From the NCBI GenBank assembly GCA_964559435.1, contig CAZLHI010000008.1, positions 1-64,000 on the forward strand: a DNA stretch of 64,000 nt, read 5' to 3'. A model generated the notes under the pieces. That model did no database searches, was not told the origin of the DNA, and was given only the letters and a program-made list of their open reading frames with translations. A program made the position numbers and the translations under genes. Positions within the stretch are counted from its first letter, which is position 1. Each line of letters begins with the position of its first letter. This document shows, one piece after another, positions 34,769 to 42,524 of this stretch. The DNA comes from Hebobacterum sp964559435 (GTDB taxonomy: Bacteria > Armatimonadota > Hebobacteria > Hebobacterales > Hebobacteraceae).

Positions 34769-36445
34769 TCACCGGTTCGACCGCTCCTGCGACAGCCGAG
34801 TGAGATCCTCCTTTGTCAGAACGGCCTTCTGTCCGGTGCGAACGTCCACGGTCTCCACTCGCTCCGTGCAGGAGAAGCAGGGGTCCATGCTGCCAAGAGT
34901 GATTGGCACATCTGCAATAGTCTCGCCTTTGATCATCACAGGCAGAGCCTGAAGGTTCTGATAGGTGGGAGCGCGCACCCGCCAGCGGTCGGGGCGGTTG
35001 TTCTCGCCGGTGATGAGATAGTGGATGGCCTCGCCGCGGGGTGCCTCCACGGTGCAGACGCCCTGTCTGCCTGCCGGAATCTCCTCCGCGAAGTCAACCA
35101 TGATCGGTCCGTCCGGCATGTTCTTGAGCCCCTCCCGGACCAGCCGGATCGCTTCGAACAGTTCCTCCACCCGCACCAGCACCCGCGCCCAGTTGTCACA
35201 GCCGTCGTGGTGGATGAGCTTGGTCTCGAGCTCATCGTAGGCCGCATAGGGATGGTCAACCCGAGCGTCGATGTCCACGTTGGAGCCCCGCGCGGTCGGG
35301 CCAACGACACAAATCCGTCTCGCGTCCTCCTCGGACAGGATGCCCACGCCCCTGAGACGCACCAGCAGCGTTGTATCGCCCTGGATCGCATCGGCCACCG
35401 CGAGCGACTCGCTCTCGATCTTGGCGATGATGTCGAGTATCTCCGGGTGGATGTCGGCCGGGATGTCTCGACGAACGCCGCCGACCAAGTTCATCCCATA
35501 GGTCTTTCGGTTCCCGGTGACCTTCTCGCACAGCCACATGATCGGCTCTCGAATTCGCCACGCCTGCATCAGCACGGTGTCGAATCCGAGGATGTGCCCG
35601 GCGATGCCCAGCCAGAGGAGGTGGGAGTGGATGCGCTCCACCTCGAGCATGATCGACCGGATATAGCGCGCCCTGGGGGGAGCCTGCACGCCGGCCGCTT
35701 GCTCGGCTGCTTCGCAGTAGCAGCTCGAATGGATGAAGCCGCAAATCCCGCAGATGCGCTCGGCCACAAATGGGATCTGGTTGTAGGTCAGCACGCTGTC
35801 GCCGAGCTTCTCGATACCCCGGTGGTTGTAGAAACCCCGGTAGTCGCACCCCACCACGGTCTCGCCATCCACGAAGAGGCGCAGCTGCGCGGGCTCTTCC
35901 AGCACCGGGTAGAAGGGCCCGATCACCACGGTGGATGTGCCCTCGGGCGCCTCTTTGAACTTCATTTCGGCGCCCTCCACCGGCTCGGGTTTGGCGTCGT
36001 AGGCGAAGTCTTTGCGAAGCGGATGCACGCCCTCGGGCCAGTCGTCGGGAAGGACGAGACGGCGCGGGTCAGGATGTCCGTTGGCCTTGATGCCGAGCAG
36101 ATCCTGGCATTCCCGCTCGGACCAGTTCGCGCCGGTGACCCACGGGGTGATGGCCTCCACCTCAGCCCCGTTCTCCGACACGTCTGCGCGCACAGACACG
36201 AACTGCTTGTCCTTGTCCCGCGAGAAGATGTGGGTCACACTCAAGCATCCCTCTTTGGGACGACGATCGATCCCGGCTGATATCACAAAGCGAGCGCCGA
36301 GCTCTTCCTGGAGATGCCGACATGCTCGCTGGATGAGGTCCTTGTCGACCGTCAGGTAAATGGCGCCGGGAGCCGGCTCCTCAACCTTGCGCAGTCCGTC
36401 GCCGAACTTCTGCCGCATTTGCTCGATGACTTGTTGAGACGTCAC
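34769..36445 (-). CDS. hyfG: [NiFe] hydrogenase large subunit, NuoC-NuoD fusion (HyfG type)
   Basis: GTG 36445 follows CGGAGG. Residues about 1-150 are a NuoC/30-kDa-like domain (ISAGIDRRPKEGCLSVTHIF, NWSERECQDLLGI, HPLRKDF). Residues about 170-558 are the 49-kDa/large-subunit domain. Both nickel-binding pairs are present: ICGICGFIHS (Cys232, Cys235) and DPCFSCTER (Cys523, Cys526). It is therefore a true group 4 hydrogenase and not complex I, whose NuoD lacks these Cys. Length equals E. coli HyfG (555). It catalyses H+ reduction or H2 oxidation. There is no long C-terminal peptide after the last Cys, yet a maturation protease gene is in the operon. Confidence 0.92.
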   Translation of the reverse strand: MTSQQVIEQMRQKFGDGLRKVEEPAPGAIYLTVDKDLIQRACRHLQEELGARFVISAGIDRRPKEGCLSVTHIFSRDKDKQFVSVRADVSENGAEVEAITPWVTGANWSERECQDLLGIKANGHPDPRRLVLPDDWPEGVHPLRKDFAYDAKPEPVEGAEMKFKEAPEGTSTVVIGPFYPVLEEPAQLRLFVDGETVVGCDYRGFYNHRGIEKLGDSVLTYNQIPFVAERICGICGFIHSSCYCEAAEQAAGVQAPPRARYIRSIMLEVERIHSHLLWLGIAGHILGFDTVLMQAWRIREPIMWLCEKVTGNRKTYGMNLVGGVRRDIPADIHPEILDIIAKIESESLAVADAIQGDTTLLVRLRGVGILSEEDARRICVVGPTARGSNVDIDARVDHPYAAYDELETKLIHHDGCDNWARVLVRVEELFEAIRLVREGLKNMPDGPIMVDFAEEIPAGRQGVCTVEAPRGEAIHYLITGENNRPDRWRVRAPTYQNLQALPVMIKGETIADVPITLGSMDPCFSCTERVETVDVRTGQKAVLTKEDLTRLSQERSNR

Positions 36446-36470
36446 TGCAACAGCCTCCGATCCCGCCGGG

Positions 36471-38510
36471 CTATCTCATCAGCACGAAAAGCGCGGCGAG
36501 CACTATGACGACACCGACAACCTGCCAGACGAGATACCACTGAGGGATGCCGACGTGGGAACGAGACACGCGCTCGGCCACCCGCCCCCCGAGCCTTATC
36601 AGAGGGCCGTACAGCCAAGCGTCTACGTCGAAAACCTTGACCAGCGCGACGGGATAGGCAGTCCTTGGCGTCCCCGTCGTGACGTACACTCGCTCAAACG
36701 CACGGCGGAAGGGCTCATACATACCATGGGGATGGAATCGGCCCGTGCGCGCCGGAACATCCACCCCGCAATACCAAACGGGCACTACCCGTGAGGGCGC
36801 GCGTGCCAGCCGCGCAATACCGACGGCGATCACTACACACACCATCAGGGCAGCCGTGGCGGCCAGCGGATTCCACACTCCCGCCACCGCGCCATTCGCT
36901 GTAAAGTTCAGACCCACGGCCGAGGTCCCCAGCACGCTTGACAGCCCCACCCCACCCAGAGCACTTGTCAGCGGTGTGACTGCCCTCGAAATCGCTGTCA
37001 GAGGCACCATCGGGAAGAGGCCGAACGCGATGCAGCCCAGTCCAAGGATCACCTGGGGAGCCGCCATCGCGGCCGGTACGTCGTTCGGCTTGTCCGCCAG
37101 GTGTGCCACCCCGGCGGAGCGCTGACCGAAGAAGGCCCCGCTGAGGTACTTGAGGAACGACGCCAGAGTCACCAGAGAGATGAAGATCGCAGTCACTCCA
37201 AAGAGCAGGAAGAGAGGAAAACCGATGCCGCCGATGACGGCCACTTGATAGATGAGCCACTTGCTGGAGAAGCCGTTGAAGGGCGGCATACCGGCGATGG
37301 AGAGCGCCCCGATGCCCGCCATGATCGCCGTCAATGGCAGAACCTTGGCGAGGCCACCCATGTTGTTCAGGTTGCGAGTGCCTGTCCGGAATCGCAGCGA
37401 CCCAGCAGTGAAGAAGAGCAGGGACTTGTACATCACGTGGTTGAGCAAGTGGAAGACACCGGCCAGCAGGCCCACCAGCGCCAGCTTCGGATTGCTGGGC
37501 AAGAAATAGACGCCCATGCCGATACCGAGAAACATATATCCCATCTGACCGATGACGTGGAAAGACATCAAGCGCTTAGTATCATCTTGGGAGAGTGCCG
37601 TTATGGTGCCGACAAAGATCGAGGCGGTGCCCAGCAGCGCGATAATGACGCCCCATACCGCGGAGAACTGCGAAACGGGAAGCAAGTCCACGAAGACCCG
37701 AACCAGCCCGTAGATGCCGACCTTCGTCATGGTACCGGCGAAGGCGGCGGTGGCACCGCTGGGCGCGGCCGGGTAGGCGTCAGGCAGCCAGTCTCCGAAC
37801 GGCAATATGCCCGCCTTAGTGGCGAAGCCGACCAGCCAGAGGGCCAACAGTATATGCAGGATCAAGGGGCTCATCTTGCCGAGCGTGCCCATCGCCTGCG
37901 CGCTGGCCGCAAAGCTGAAGGAGCGCGGCTCGGAGGCGTGCCAGAGCACGATCGCCGCGATCAGCATGAAGATCGTGGCCGCGTGAGTGACTATGACGTA
38001 CTTGAGCCCGGCCCGAAGACTGACTGGATTCTCCTTCTCGAATATCACCAGGAAGTACGAGCAGATGGTCATAAACTCCCAGAAGACCAGGAAGAAGAAC
38101 CAGTCGCGAACGCTGACGAGCCCGATCACTCCGACGAAGAAGAGAAGAAGTATCGGGTAGTACCGCGCGAGGTGCTCGCGCTCGTACATGCGCATGAACG
38201 CAGTGGAGTACAATGTGGTCAGGAACATTATCACTGAAATAATGAGGAGGAAAAAGGCGCTGAACCGGTCCACGGCTACAGTCAGGCTGGCGCCCAGCCC
38301 GCTCACGACGGCCAGCGTGACCGGTGCGGAACCCGATCCAGAACCCAGCAACCGGGCGGCAGCCCCCCAGAAGGCGAGGACGCTGGCCAGCGTCACGAAG
38401 ATCAGAGCGACGTACGCGCAGAGGCGGCGGCTACGCGCGAGGAGCGCGGTGATCGCTGCGCCCATCACCAGTACCGCAACAGCGTCGGTCACAGCTTGAA
38501 CAGGCGTCAT
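36471..38510 (-). CDS. hyfB: Hydrogenase-4 subunit B-like antiporter-type membrane subunit
   Basis: A 679-residue protein (E. coli HyfB 672). ATG 38510 has GAGGGA upstream. It contains RYYPILLLFFVGVIGLVSVRDWFFFLVFWEFMTICSYFLV with the conserved Glu, VGFATKAGILPFGDWLPDAYPAAPSG with the key Lys, and SQDDTKRLMSFHVIGQMGYM. The extended C-terminus with one long loop and a terminal helix is typical of HyfB/HycC. It forms the distal ion channel. The gene lies between hyfD-like and hyfG. Confidence 0.88.
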   Translation of the reverse strand: MTPVQAVTDAVAVLVMGAAITALLARSRRLCAYVALIFVTLASVLAFWGAAARLLGSGSGSAPVTLAVVSGLGASLTVAVDRFSAFFLLIISVIMFLTTLYSTAFMRMYEREHLARYYPILLLFFVGVIGLVSVRDWFFFLVFWEFMTICSYFLVIFEKENPVSLRAGLKYVIVTHAATIFMLIAAIVLWHASEPRSFSFAASAQAMGTLGKMSPLILHILLALWLVGFATKAGILPFGDWLPDAYPAAPSGATAAFAGTMTKVGIYGLVRVFVDLLPVSQFSAVWGVIIALLGTASIFVGTITALSQDDTKRLMSFHVIGQMGYMFLGIGMGVYFLPSNPKLALVGLLAGVFHLLNHVMYKSLLFFTAGSLRFRTGTRNLNNMGGLAKVLPLTAIMAGIGALSIAGMPPFNGFSSKWLIYQVAVIGGIGFPLFLLFGVTAIFISLVTLASFLKYLSGAFFGQRSAGVAHLADKPNDVPAAMAAPQVILGLGCIAFGLFPMVPLTAISRAVTPLTSALGGVGLSSVLGTSAVGLNFTANGAVAGVWNPLAATAALMVCVVIAVGIARLARAPSRVVPVWYCGVDVPARTGRFHPHGMYEPFRRAFERVYVTTGTPRTAYPVALVKVFDVDAWLYGPLIRLGGRVAERVSRSHVGIPQWYLVWQVVGVVIVLAALFVLMR

Positions 38511-38529
38511 GTGCTATCCCTCGTTCCTC

Positions 38530-40002
38530 TCAAAAGCCTGCGCCCGGCACCAGGAGCTTGACGATTGGGAGCCCGACGTAAGGCACGACTACACAGAGGA
38601 TGATGCAGGCGACCAGCGCGAAGCTCATGGGCCACGGTGGATCGACGGCCGCCGCCGCAACCTGTGAGGGCCGCCCAAGAAACACCCTCTGCGCAACCCA
38701 CATCAGCCAGCCGAACGATATGGCGCTCTCGGTGGCCAGCAGTATCAGCACGGCCAGCCCACCCGGCGACTCGAGTGCGCCAACGAAGATGAAGAGCTTG
38801 GACCAGAAGCAGGAGAAGGGCGGAATCCCCGTCACTGCAAACGCGCCGACGAGGAACGTTACTGCCTCGAGCGGCATCTTGCGGGCCAGCCCGGAGAGCT
38901 GGCTGATGTGCCGACTCCCGGCGCCATAGGCGATGGCGCCAACGCACAGGAAGAGCGTGCCCTTTGCAGCTCCATGGCAGAGAATGTGAAGGGTCGCTCC
39001 CTGATATCCGATCTTCGAGCCAAACACCCCAAGCGAGATGCCTACGAGCACGTAGGCCAGATGGACGATCGTCGAGTAGGCCAGCAGCCGCTTCAGGTCG
39101 TCCTGGCGGAGGTAGGCCAGCACCGCCATCAACATCGTGAGCAGCCCCATCACGGCCAGCAGGATGCCCATGTTTTGCGGCACAGCCCAGCCCGACACGA
39201 CCAATCGCGCCACGAGGTACACGCCGGCCTTCACCATCGCCGCGGCGTGGAGGTACGCGCTCACCGGAGTCGGCGCCTCCATGGCATCCGGTAACCACGT
39301 GTGGAAGGGGATCTGGGCTGACTTCGCCCAGGCGGCCACCAACAGCAAGACGAATACGCTGACCTTCAAGCCGGCCGACAGCTCCCCTATGGCAGAGAAC
39401 TCAAAGGACCCAGCGGCGGCGAAAAGAAGCAGCAGCGCGACGAGAAAACCAAATCCGCCGATGTGCGTCATTATGAGGGCCTTGAAGCCGGCGCGCACCG
39501 CAGCCGGCTCCTGGGTGTGAGAGATCAGGGCCCACGAACACAGGGTCGTCATCTCCCAGAAGATGAAGAGCTGAAGCAGGTTGGGAGACAGCGCCACCCC
39601 CACCATCGAAGTCACGAACAGCAGCATCCAGAAGTAGTAGCGCTGGCGGCCGTCGCGGTGGGGATGCTCTGCGTTCCGCGGGCTCAGATACTCCGTGGAG
39701 TAGAGGACGATGAGGAACCCGATCACCGTTATCACGAGCACCATGACGGAGCTCAGCGGGTTCAGCGCAAGTCCGAACACACCGGCTCCCGCTCCCCCGG
39801 GCAACCACGGCATCCCCCCGAGACGGTAGGCGGCGCCGGCCGGATAGCCCAGGATGACGACGACCACGCCGATCACCGCGGACACAAGCGAGGCCATGGT
39901 CGCGATCACGGGCGCTGCACGCGGTCGGGCAACGCCAGCAAGAACAGCGCCCGCCGCGGGCACCACAAGCAACGCCACCATCAGCACAAGAATCGGATCC
40001 AT
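38530..40002 (-). CDS. hyfD: Hydrogenase-4 subunit D-like antiporter-type membrane subunit
   Basis: ATG 40002 overlaps the stop of the maturation protease gene by one base (TAATG). The next in-frame start upstream only adds a non-homologous 12-residue piece. The 490-residue protein has LQLFIFWEMTTLCSWALI (Glu), AKSAQIPFHTWLPDAMEAPTPVSAYLHAA (Lys and His), and QDDLKRLLAYSTIVHLAYV. This is the third antiporter-like module of the complex, equal to HyfD (479) or NuoM/N. Three such subunits predict several ions moved per H2, as proposed for hydrogenase-4. Confidence 0.85.
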   Translation of the reverse strand: MDPILVLMVALLVVPAAGAVLAGVARPRAAPVIATMASLVSAVIGVVVVILGYPAGAAYRLGGMPWLPGGAGAGVFGLALNPLSSVMVLVITVIGFLIVLYSTEYLSPRNAEHPHRDGRQRYYFWMLLFVTSMVGVALSPNLLQLFIFWEMTTLCSWALISHTQEPAAVRAGFKALIMTHIGGFGFLVALLLLFAAAGSFEFSAIGELSAGLKVSVFVLLLVAAWAKSAQIPFHTWLPDAMEAPTPVSAYLHAAAMVKAGVYLVARLVVSGWAVPQNMGILLAVMGLLTMLMAVLAYLRQDDLKRLLAYSTIVHLAYVLVGISLGVFGSKIGYQGATLHILCHGAAKGTLFLCVGAIAYGAGSRHISQLSGLARKMPLEAVTFLVGAFAVTGIPPFSCFWSKLFIFVGALESPGGLAVLILLATESAISFGWLMWVAQRVFLGRPSQVAAAAVDPPWPMSFALVACIILCVVVPYVGLPIVKLLVPGAGF

Positions 40003-40541
40003 TAGCGGTTGTGGCCCCCTTCCTCGTCCACGGCACACCCCCCGGCCCGCACAGCGACAGCCCCTTGGCGCGAGCCACCCAGCTGCACGATCAGCAGGCC
40101 GGCGACGGCCTCGACCGCCTCACGAACCGCGGCCGACAGTCCTTCCCCGAACGCGGTGCTCCCAGGCTGGATGCCAACCAGTGCCACTTCGGCCCCGCTG
40201 GTCGCGCGCAGGTACTGCATCAGAGTCTTGAGCGGGACGTCATGGGTTGTCCCCAGTCTGCGCGGCAGCTCCTCCGGGCCGAACACGGCGATGTCTCCCG
40301 GCGCCGCTCCAAAGTCCACCGCGTCGATCAGAATGATCGCCTCCGGCGCGCCGACGGTCGCCTCCCCGAGGTGCCGCTCCGGTGCCTCGCCGGCATCGAT
40401 GCACGGACCGACGACTCGGCCGGAGACCCTGTCGATGACTGCTGGCCCCGCGCCGTCGTCGCCGCGCCAGCGATTGCCGATGCCGAGCAGCACCGCCCTG
40501 CCTGTGAGGAACTCCTTGAGCCGTTCAGCACCAGGGGACAT
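40002..40541 (-). CDS. hycI: Hydrogenase maturation protease
   Basis: A 179-residue endopeptidase of the HycI/HyaD family. LLGIGNRWRGDDGAGPAVI is the first nickel-binding block (usually GIGN-x3-DDG). IDAVDFGAAPGD gives the Asp, and THDVPL the His. These proteases cut the large-subunit tail after nickel is loaded. The C-terminal roughly 25 residues (GSRQGAVAVRAGGC) are an extension. HyfG ends close after its last CxxC, with a 32-residue tail, so a substrate tail exists but is not obviously standard. The stop overlaps the downstream hyfD start. Confidence 0.85.
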   Translation of the reverse strand: MSPGAERLKEFLTGRAVLLGIGNRWRGDDGAGPAVIDRVSGRVVGPCIDAGEAPERHLGEATVGAPEAIILIDAVDFGAAPGDIAVFGPEELPRRLGTTHDVPLKTLMQYLRATSGAEVALVGIQPGSTAFGEGLSAAVREAVEAVAGLLIVQLGGSRQGAVAVRAGGCAVDEEGGHNR

Positions 40542-40550
40542 CGAGTCGTC

Positions 40551-41378
40551 CTATCCCGGATCCATCATGGTCTTCATCTGTCGGTAGCTGAAGACCGGGC
40601 CGTCCTTGCAGACGTACTTGTCGCCAATGAGACAATGATTGCACTTGCCCACGCCACAGCGCATGTGCCGCTCCAGCGTGGTGTATATATCTTCCTCCGC
40701 GAACCCCATGGACAGCAGGTCCCGCACCACGAATCGGATCATGATCGGCGGGCCGCATACGAAGGTCACGGTGGCCTGCGGATCGATCTCCGCCTTGGCG
40801 AGGAGCGTTCCCACGACACCCACGTTGTCGGTCCAGGTTTCGTCGCCGACATCGACGGTCACCATGAACTCCACGTCATCACGGGCCCGCCAGCGTTCAA
40901 GATCGTCCCTGTAAACCAAGTCGGCGGGCGTCCGTGCGCCGTAGAGCACCGTGACCTTGGCGAAGTCCTCTCGGCTGCCCAGCACCTCCCAGATCAGAGG
41001 GCGCAGAGGCGGCAGGCCGATGCCGCCGCCCACGAAGAGGATGTCTCGCCCCTTCACTTCATCGAACGGGAATCCGTTCCCGAGCGGGCCCCGCACCCCG
41101 AGCTGGTCGCCGACGCCGAGAGCGTGCATGGCTTCGGTAACCGAGCCCGTGCTTCGCACCGTGATCTCGAATGAATCGGCTCCATCTCGCGGAGACGCCA
41201 AGCAGAACGGGGCCTCACCCATCCCGAACACCGACACCTCTACAAACTGTCCTGGGCGGCACTGGAATGCCTCCCAGCGCGCGGGGTCGAGGAAGCGAAG
41301 GCGAAAGCTCTTCGTGTCATAGGTTTCGTCCCGGATCGTCTCGATCTCGACCAGATCAGGCAGGTATACGTTCTCCAT
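40551..41378 (-). CDS. FAD/NAD(P)-binding oxidoreductase subunit (HydG-gamma / AsrB type)
   Basis: The ATG at 41378 overlaps the stop of the upstream gene (TGATG). The 275-residue protein has a flavin-binding front (CRPGQFVEVSVF, APFCLASPRD), a nucleotide-binding GGGIGLPPLRPLI, TFVCGPPIM, and a C-terminal [2Fe-2S] site CGVGKCNHCLIGDKYVC. This layout is that of the gamma subunit of sulfhydrogenases, anaerobic sulfite reductase B and dihydroorotate dehydrogenase electron-transfer subunits. It likely oxidises NAD(P)H and passes electrons to the iron-sulfur partner encoded next to it. Such subunits are normally found with group 3b hydrogenases, not with group 4. Confidence 0.88.
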   Translation of the reverse strand: MENVYLPDLVEIETIRDETYDTKSFRLRFLDPARWEAFQCRPGQFVEVSVFGMGEAPFCLASPRDGADSFEITVRSTGSVTEAMHALGVGDQLGVRGPLGNGFPFDEVKGRDILFVGGGIGLPPLRPLIWEVLGSREDFAKVTVLYGARTPADLVYRDDLERWRARDDVEFMVTVDVGDETWTDNVGVVGTLLAKAEIDPQATVTFVCGPPIMIRFVVRDLLSMGFAEEDIYTTLERHMRCGVGKCNHCLIGDKYVCKDGPVFSYRQMKTMMDPG

Positions 41379-42427
41379 CACATCGCTCCACGGCGAATCC
41401 TGCCCGTAACTGTCGGCATGTCGTTGCTGCCGAGGCAGGTCGTAATGCAGCGGCCGCATCCCACACAGCCGTGGGTCTCAAGTTCCCTTGCGAACTGATA
41501 GCTGAGCTTGTGGAAGAAACGTGCCTTGACGCGGTCTCGGCGCGCTGCTCGCGGGTTGTGTCCGCTGGCCTCGAGCGTGTAGCACGAGTACAAGCAACTG
41601 TCCCACAGCCGCTCGCGGCGGCCGCCATCGGCCTCCGGCCAGTCGGCAACGAGGAAACACGTGCAGGTGGGACACACGAAGGAGCATCCACCACATTCCA
41701 GGCACCGCTCGGCCATGGCGTCCCAAAGCTCGTCCGACACTCGGTCAAAGGTGACCTTGCGGAGGGCCGCGGCGAAATAGGCCTTGTGCTCCGCAAAGCG
41801 CGTCTCTACCTCCTTCTCCAAATCTCGCCGTACCCGTATGAGTTCGTTTGGGGCCGGAGCAAAAAGATTCTCCGCCTGCGCAACGAGGGACCTCCCCTTC
41901 TCCGTGCCGACCTCGACCAAGTAGTCGTCCGACAGATTGGTCAGCTGGAGATCATATCCGTTCTTGAGGAAAGGCCCTGCGTCTGCACACACGCAGAAGC
42001 AGTTCTCGGCCGGTTCGCGGCAGGTGAGGGCTATCAACGCGCTGTGCTGACGCCGAGTCATGTAGTAGACGTCCTCCGGATCGCGGCGGAACACTCGATC
42101 CAGAAAGAGCGCTCCCGCGACATCGCAGGGGCGAACAGCGAGGAAGATCCGCTCCGTCTCGTCCAGGGTTGGTTCGAGCCGAAACCCCTTCCGGGCTTCC
42201 CTGCGCCAGCGCAAAAGCTCGTCGGTCTGAGGAAACAGGAAGCGCTTGAGCGGGTTGATGGTGGTGACATAGTCCCATGCGACCTGCTGTGGCTCATCGA
42301 TAGCATCGTATGCGACGTCACCGCCGGAGACGGCCCGGGGCGCAATGACCTGCCCCTGCTCAAGAAGCTGTCTCACCCACGCCGACAGGCTCGATTGTGC
42401 GATCACATATGCAGCGGGTTCGCTCAT
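41378..42427 (-). CDS. 4Fe-4S dicluster subunit (HydB-beta / AsrA type)
   Basis: A 349-residue iron-sulfur protein. Two clusters are seen near the C-terminus: CLECGGCSFVCPTCTCF and CVGCGRCITTC. The N-terminal two thirds contain AVRPCDVAGALFLDRVF and the ENCFCVCAD Cys motif, as in the beta subunit of sulfhydrogenases and anaerobic sulfite reductase A. GGAGA precedes ATG 42427. Its stop overlaps the start of the flavin subunit, which shows tight co-translation. It should accept electrons from the flavin protein and deliver them to the hydrogenase or to the FDH-like protein upstream. Confidence 0.88.
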   Translation of the reverse strand: MSEPAAYVIAQSSLSAWVRQLLEQGQVIAPRAVSGGDVAYDAIDEPQQVAWDYVTTINPLKRFLFPQTDELLRWRREARKGFRLEPTLDETERIFLAVRPCDVAGALFLDRVFRRDPEDVYYMTRRQHSALIALTCREPAENCFCVCADAGPFLKNGYDLQLTNLSDDYLVEVGTEKGRSLVAQAENLFAPAPNELIRVRRDLEKEVETRFAEHKAYFAAALRKVTFDRVSDELWDAMAERCLECGGCSFVCPTCTCFLVADWPEADGGRRERLWDSCLYSCYTLEASGHNPRAARRDRVKARFFHKLSYQFARELETHGCVGCGRCITTCLGSNDMPTVTGRIRRGAM

Positions 42428-42524
42428 TCACATTCTCCAACTGCGGGCCGCCTGTCGCTCGCAGCAAACCTGCGCCGATGCGACTCCCGTCCGACATCGA
42501 GAGGCACGGCCGGATGGAAGATCG

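Noticed and set aside
30505..40002. Respiratory complex I (NADH dehydrogenase)
   Set aside because: The large subunit keeps both nickel-binding CxxC pairs, and a maturation protease and HyfE-type subunit are present. These belong to hydrogenases.
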